A stretch of 64,000 bases of DNA, from assembly GCF_039555335.1 (NCBI RefSeq), contig NC_092635.1, forward strand, positions 50,984,052 through 51,048,051. The letters are read 5' to 3'. Source of the stretch: Amphiura filiformis. Lineage: Eukaryota > Echinodermata > Ophiuroidea > Amphilepidida > Amphiuridae. The position numbers and the translations under genes were made by a program. Of the stretch, positions 58,671-64,000 are shown in pieces (position 1 is the stretch's first letter; each line of letters begins with the position of its first letter). Under the pieces are notes generated by a model. It did no database searches. It was not told the DNA's origin and was given only the letters and a program-made list of their open reading frames with translations.

Positions 58671-59659
58671 CGAGGGTCATTCAAAAAGTTCTACCTCCAT
58701 CATCACATCTCTGTTATCGTACCTGCCAGGATATTGAAATTACCCATGATTACACTCTTCAAAATCTAAGCTCATTTGATGACAATGTGATTTTTGGTTG
58801 TTTAGGTATATTGGCTAAAGCGAATACAGATTTGGTACGTCAGAAACGGTTCAAAACTGAAGCTGAAATTATAGTAAAGCATCACGTTGGATTATATTGA
58901 AAATATTGGATAATCTCCATAAAATTGTTTTTAAGTTGAGGTTGTCCAAGTGCTTATCCATGATAAATATTTTGTTCCTATTTGAGCCACCTGATATGCC
59001 TTGGGACTTTGTTGAGGAGAAAGCATCGACGTTTTCAACGAACACACAAATATAGGTGAAATTGGCCAGCTTTCGACTAGACCACGTTTAAGGGCAACTC
59101 GTAATTACGTCTTTATTTTAAGCAATGGATGCATCTCGACTTGGAAATAAGATTAGAAGTTTGTTAATAACCTTGTATCAGTTGTATAAATTATACTTAC
59201 AAATTACAAAAACTGTGCACATAATTTATTTGATTTTAACTTATGAACCAATTAATACAACTTAAATCAACAAGTGCTCACCCGATCAAAGTCAACAACC
59301 TATGGAAAATGAAGACTATTCTGAATATGTATCGGGTTTGTTGTGCAAAAGACCACGATACCCAGTAAAATGTACTATCTGCAAGCATTAGATATTTTCA
59401 GAAATAAATATGTAATGATTTCCACATAGATGTGGGCAACCTTTTTTATTCAAAATTAGCCTTTCTTTTCAGACCGTTTCCTTCGTACCAAATTTGTGTT
59501 CACTTTAACCAACACATCTAAACAACCAAAAATCATATTATAATCAAATAACTTTTATTTTGTAGCTTAGATATGCGAATATAATCTTGGGTAATTTCAA
59601 TTTCCTGGGACGTAAAATAAGATGTGACGATGGAGGTAGAACTTTTTGAATGACCCTCG
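58671..59659. mobile_element. Mariner-like non-autonomous element about 170 bp upstream of gene C
   Basis: CGAGGGTCATTCAAAAAGTT at the left and its inverse at the right are flanked by TA. The inverted repeats continue for about 200 bases with mismatches (CCTCCATC, GAAATTACCCA, TTTTTGGTTGTTTAG). The termini resemble mariner-type ends. The interior has no transposase frame. The A and B upstream regions have only the continuous host sequence. Confidence 0.8.
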
Positions 59660-59757
59660 TATATTAAAGTCCTAAATATTGTTGTCTCTCCAGGACCATT
59701 TTATCGATTGATGTCAATTGTCATGACACCACAGTACTGCCCGGGCAGTAGGCTACT

Positions 59758-59820
59758 GCAAAGTCAAATGCGGTAGATGATTTGTTATTTGCAAGCATAT
59801 ACTTTGTTTTACTTTGGCAG
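59758..59820. promoter_or_regulatory. Conserved upstream block, copy C
   Basis: AAAGTCAAATGCGG...GCAAGCATATACTTTGTTTTACTTTGG is now about 1260 bp from the start codon because of the mariner-like insertion. Confidence 0.4.
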
Positions 59821-60832
59821 TGTAAAGTGTGTGTGTGTAGTGTTATTTAAACTAGCGGTCACCCTCTTTCGCGGTCACGGCCTTTTGGCGGTTGGTAAAT
59901 TGTACTGATATGTTGGGTGCAACCCTCAAGAGTAATTCAGAAATCAATAATCATTGTCATCATGTAATTGATGGGCATATTATAACTGATGACCACTCAC
60001 TCCAGTCAGAGAAGATGAGAAAAGAGAATGACCACTGTAATAGGTTCGTACAGACTCATTGGGTCACGTACATTCCCTCATTTCAAATATATAGTTTTGG
60101 TTTCTCTATTGTTCAGAAACCAAAAATCAAGGGATTAAAAAGTAGAGCTGATCTGGTTTGCAATCATAACACTATTATGCTGGAAGGACACAGTATAGGG
60201 TATATAACCAGAAGTATACAATAGCCTATTGTGCTAACATAATTATTATCATGATTGATATCGGAAATCTATCCCTCGGACGACAGTTGATGCTCTCTGT
60301 CGAAGGTAGGTGGCATATTACACTCACGAGTTCTATGCCTAGAAATCATATACATGCGCGTATATTGAAGGATGGGGTGGGGGATTTGTTTGTTTGTATG
60401 AAACATAAACGATGCATGGAGATGATTTGATTATGAATTAGTTTATTATCCCAGGAAGCACAACCCATACCTCTTTAAGAGGGGGCTCCCCCCTATATAA
60501 CCACCTCTTCCCTAAATTACCCCTTTCCCCTCCTCCTCCCCTACATTCGATATCTTCATCTCGAGCTCTCCTCCCCTTCTCTTTCACTTCCAATGCTCTC
60601 TCTCATCTGTTTCTCTCTCCCGGCCCATATCCCCTTGCCCTCCAACCACCCCCCCACCACTCACACGCACACACACCCCACACAATCTCTTTTCCCTCTA
60701 TCTTCTTTTTTGCAGTAAAAATTGCTTCAGTAAAAGTCATTAGGTTATTAGAGGTCATATAATGGCCTTCCATCGATTCTGGTACATGGGATTAAGGACA
60801 TGAATCGATTTTGTTTATAGCACCTATACAAT
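59821..60832. other. Unassigned stretch upstream of gene C
   Basis: A 110-codon open frame at 59892-60224 (plus) has no recognisable domain, and its first codon is not ATG. A pyrimidine-rich tract at about 60480-60700 (CTCCTCCCC, CTCTCTC) follows. No definable gene. Confidence 0.35.
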
Positions 60833-61169
60833 TAAGGCTGGTTCAAAGTGAATATTCGAAGGCGAATATTCGGCTTCGAATACGTTTTGGGCGTCAAAAT
60901 ATATGCGGCTTCGAATATAAAACTATGAACCGGAGAAAGATATATTTCTACAGTTCATAGCGTTGCCCGACTGTTAACAAGTATTGCCCGTTGACCAAGG
61001 TAAGCAAAATTTAGAGAATTTCTTTAACGAAGTTAATAAAATCATAATAGGTAAACTCCATTGAACTATTGTCATGATTTAATGTCTGTATAAACATGAT
61101 AAATGGGTTTAAATAGGAGCAGTGGCGTAACCAGTGGGGGCGGGTGCAAGCTGCCCCCGGACACACAAA

Positions 61170-61378
61170 AACCTGGAAGAAGAGTCAAAAATTGGGAAGA
61201 GGGAAAGAGAGAAAAGAGGGAAGAAAAAGAGGGAAGAGAAAGGGAAAAAAAGAAAAGAAAAAAGAGGGAAGAGAAAGGGGAAATAAGAAAAGAAAAAAGA
61301 GGGAAGAAAAAGGGAAGAGAGAAGAGAAAAGGGGACTCAAAGGGGAAGAGAAAAGTGGAAGAAAGAGAGAAGAAGATC
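61170..61378. repeat. Purine-rich (GGGAAGARAAAG)n tract
   Basis: Repeats of AAGAGGGAAGAGAAAGGG. The Lys/Glu/Arg-rich open frames here are artefacts of the repeat. Confidence 0.9.
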
Positions 61379-61777
61379 TATAGGCCTACTACTTTCATTG
61401 TGAAATTTGGTACTCTGAAACACTGATATTTTCTAATATGCAAAAAACCAGGAGCTTCATGGCGCTCAGCCCCCTTGACCCCCGCCTGGGCTTTGCCCCT
61501 GGACCCCTGGACCCCACCGACTCCACCCGTTTAACGCTTCGTGGCAAGCGAGCGTTTTCTCGAATATAAATACTAAAACTTTTGATCAGAAATTGGGAAA
61601 TTTTTCAATCTTGCCCCCCCCCGGAAGGTCAGGTCTGGTTACGCCCCTGACCTGAATAGGAGTCAAAAAGATTTGCTTTTCGGGCCATTTACGACCTGCC
61701 TGTAACAGGCGCGGAGGTTGACCCATACCTTCTTGTAGGTTTCAACTGCAAAGCAAATCAAGAAATGAATGAGAAAT

Positions 61778-61881
61778 AGATAAATAAATAAATAAAATAA
61801 AAAAATAAAAAAATAAATAATAAATAAATAAATAAGTCAATAAATAAGTCAATAAATAAATAATTAAAAATGTAATAATAA

Positions 61882-61916
<35 letters not shown>

Positions 61917-61925
61917 ATATATAAA
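61778..61925. repeat. (AAAT)n microsatellite
   Basis: AATAAATAAATAAATAAATA with minor interruptions. Confidence 0.95.
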
Positions 61926-63069
61926 TATCATAAGATATGATTGAAGCGACGACAAATATGACAGCCCTCACAAGTGTTATATATGAGACCACCCACGGTG
62001 ACCCACCAAATATATATCTGTCGAGTTCAACAAAATTCAACTCCCACAAATATATTTCCGGTGAATACTTTTTTCATTGGCTGATATCCGCTTGAGATCG
62101 GTATCATCAAAGTAGTATTGCTCTCATTTCATGATTCATTGAGCAATCAATTTTGGCATTCGACCGAAATACGCGTCAAAAGATAAAAAGTCTCGTTCCG
62201 AACTTGTGTAGGCCTACATTGCTAGGGCCTAAGTGTGTTTTAATGCCTGATTCACAAATTATAGAAATAAACAAGAACTTATTTTAAAAGAACACGCAAT
62301 GATAGGGTACCAACCCTCGTGGTTTTGGTTGTTCTGCATAGTTTATGAAGAGATTCATTGCAAAGCGCTACATATCCATTCCTACATATCACTTATTTTG
62401 CCCTCTTAATTATTAATTATAATTATGAATTTGACTGATAACAACGCATTACATCTTTATTCGGCCCAAAATAACAAAAATGGGTGAACTTCCATGGCAA
62501 ACGCATTTTTATATCAATAACCAATGATTTACCACCCCGGACCCTCACACGTCCTCTGCCAGGGGCAGATGCATATGGGGACCTAGAACTGGGGCCAAAC
62601 ATTATTTATGTAAAACCGGGGTGGAGGCATAAATCTGAATTTGGAGTTAGACTTTTTTCTGCATCAGTCGATTTAAATAGAGCTACGTTAATATGGAAAC
62701 ATTCACTTGTACATTTAGGTTATGTTTGTAAGCCTAAATATCATATTATTTGCATAAAACATTACTAATCATATAAAAATGGGTACTCTTATACCGCACT
62801 AATACGGGGGCACACCACTAAATCAATGCGCCATTTGTGTAACCCTAATGAGTTCCGGTAAAATACAGAAACTATTTGAGGTATTTTGGGCTGGTCTTTA
62901 GACTTATTAATCAAAAAGAGTGGCGAATTATAGCTTAAATAAAAGTGGAAAGCCTATACATAAATTTGAGTCACCAAAAAGTAGCATTTTATAATTATTG
63001 AGAAAATAGGTCCGCGAATTAAAAATGGCAGAATCGGGTTTGCAGTCTTGAGACTGAGAGCATGTCAAA

Positions 63070-63300
63070 AACAGTGATATTTACTTCGAGGACTGTTATA
63101 ATATGTGAAAAATATCACATTCTAATAATTTGTCATAAAATTTGTATTATATCGTGAATTTCAAAAAATGAAAATTATTTGATATCAGAAAGACATTCTT
63201 CGTATTCATAATGTAATTCGATATGTCTGATGTGCTCTCATGTCCCACAAAAATACTGTCGAAACGCTCAAAACGCTCATTCCAGATCCTTTAATTTTCA
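63070..63300. mobile_element. Right half of the CATGAGAGCACATCAGACAT MITE
   Basis: ACTTCGAGGACTGTTATAAT, GATATCAGAAAGACATTCTT, CGATATGTCTGATGTGCTCT and the terminal CTCATTCCAGATCCTTTAA match the inverse of the copy in gene A. Confidence 0.7.
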
Positions 63301-63754
63301 TTGGGGATTTTTGAAATCATCGTTCATCGAACGATATTCAGGTGACCTCGAGCCTTTCATATAAATCAATAGTATCTCGCTATCAGTTGCGCGATATTTA
63401 ATCCGGTTCAACTCATATTTTATTCGTTGCCGTATATATTTTGACGTCACAAAAAGTATTCGAAGCCGAATATTCGTCTTCGAATATGCACTATGAACCG
63501 ACCCTTACAATAGTGACCCCTTTTGTAATGTCGAATGCAAATATTTCGATGGTCTATATTTTTTCACAGGTGAATTAATCTGAATGAGTCTTACTTTTGA
63601 CGAAGTCTGTCGTATATAGGTGGCGTACTTTCATATCACCGTCAACTTGACATGTTTGAAGACTATTTACCAGACATGTGTAATAAAAATTCCCTTAAAA
63701 AGGAATGGGGCGCCCAATGGGAGCTATGATATTGATAATGATGTGCTGAAATCC

Positions 63755-63930
63755 GGGGGGCACTCCCACTTTGGACGTGACGCGTATCCCCTTTTCACCA
63801 TCGCTGTCACCCAAAGACCCCATTGCCAGCACATGCTCTGTCACCCAATGACCCCATATCATAATGGGTCGTTTATCCTTACGCCACTGCCCCCCCCCCC
63901 CCCACACACACGCTAGTCTCTCCCCGAGTC
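63755..63930. repeat. Reverse-orientation TCACCCAATGACCCC repeat with poly(C)
   Basis: GCTGTCACCCAAAGACCCCA and CTCTGTCACCCAATGACCCC are the reverse of the phrases at 1-380. A run of about 14 C follows near 63890. Confidence 0.6.
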
Positions 63931-64000
63931 CCTCATGTAATATTGCCATTGAGATATTCGTTGTCCTGTTTTTAAACAGACAAAGCTACCGGTATACTGT

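Larger units (their letters stand above)
60833..63507. mobile_element. 2.7-kb element bounded by ~90-bp inverted repeats
   Basis: TAAGGCTGGTTCAAAGTGAA and GAATATTCGGCTTCGAATAC at the left are matched in reverse at 63410-63507. CAAT follows the right end and precedes the left end. The interior contains a GA-rich tract, an (AAAT)n tract, a CAGTGGCGTAACCAG-type repeat (about 61119-61650) and half of the CATGAGAGCACATCAG MITE. No transposase frame was found. Confidence 0.55.

Noticed and set aside
61103-61426. Lys/Glu/Arg-rich frames
   Set aside because: Artefact of the purine-rich repeat.

Overview
This window is eukaryotic, AT-rich and intron-rich. There are no bacterial-style operons; splice sites (GT..AG) are easy to read and most of the sequence is short inverted-repeat transposon debris. 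Coding content is dominated by one family: three complete, head-to-tail, minus-strand genes for a cytosolic ALDH1-type aldehyde dehydrogenase (retinal-dehydrogenase-like). The thirteen-exon structure matches my recollection of vertebrate ALDH1A genes. Together with the abundance of the octamer TAGGCCTA and the style of the repeats, this suggests a marine invertebrate deuterostome, most probably an echinoderm or a hemichordate. That assignment is inference; nothing in the sequence names the species.

Layout. 1-6100: repeats only, including inverted-repeat elements at 649-937, 1069-1264, 2054-2553, 3237-3438 and about 3716-5597. 6110-6254 (minus): first coding exon of a probable ubiquitin-like-domain protein; I could not find the rest. 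6477-8060: G-rich repeat mosaics. 8081-10365: a 50-bp minisatellite of roughly 45 units. 10677-13025: 3' flank of gene A. Gene A: 13026-25025. 25026-27780: its upstream region, then a separate MITE and a tRNA-like sequence. 27780-32154: 3' flank of gene B. Gene B: 32155-43301. 43302-44600: upstream of B. 44600-48497: 3' flank of C. Gene C: 48498-58501. 58502-64000: upstream of C and a 2.7-kb inverted-repeat-bounded element.

Each gene splices to a 489-residue protein with no stop or frameshift. All thirteen coding exons have the same lengths and phases in all three copies. The catalytic Asn, Lys, Glu and Cys are present in all three, while residues predicted to line the substrate tunnel differ, so the copies probably prefer different aldehydes. 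Coding differences and a shared intron-2 insertion group A with B and leave C as the earlier branch.

The duplicated units are about 15-17 kb and include intergenic DNA, so paralogous 'empty sites' date many mobile-element insertions. Each gene carries a private insertion near its 5' end: A at about -225, C at about -170, and B inside intron 1, seven bases from the splice donor. A conserved block lies about 230 bp upstream of the B start codon. It is pushed to about 780 bp in A and 1260 bp in C, and the inserted elements account for nearly all of the difference.
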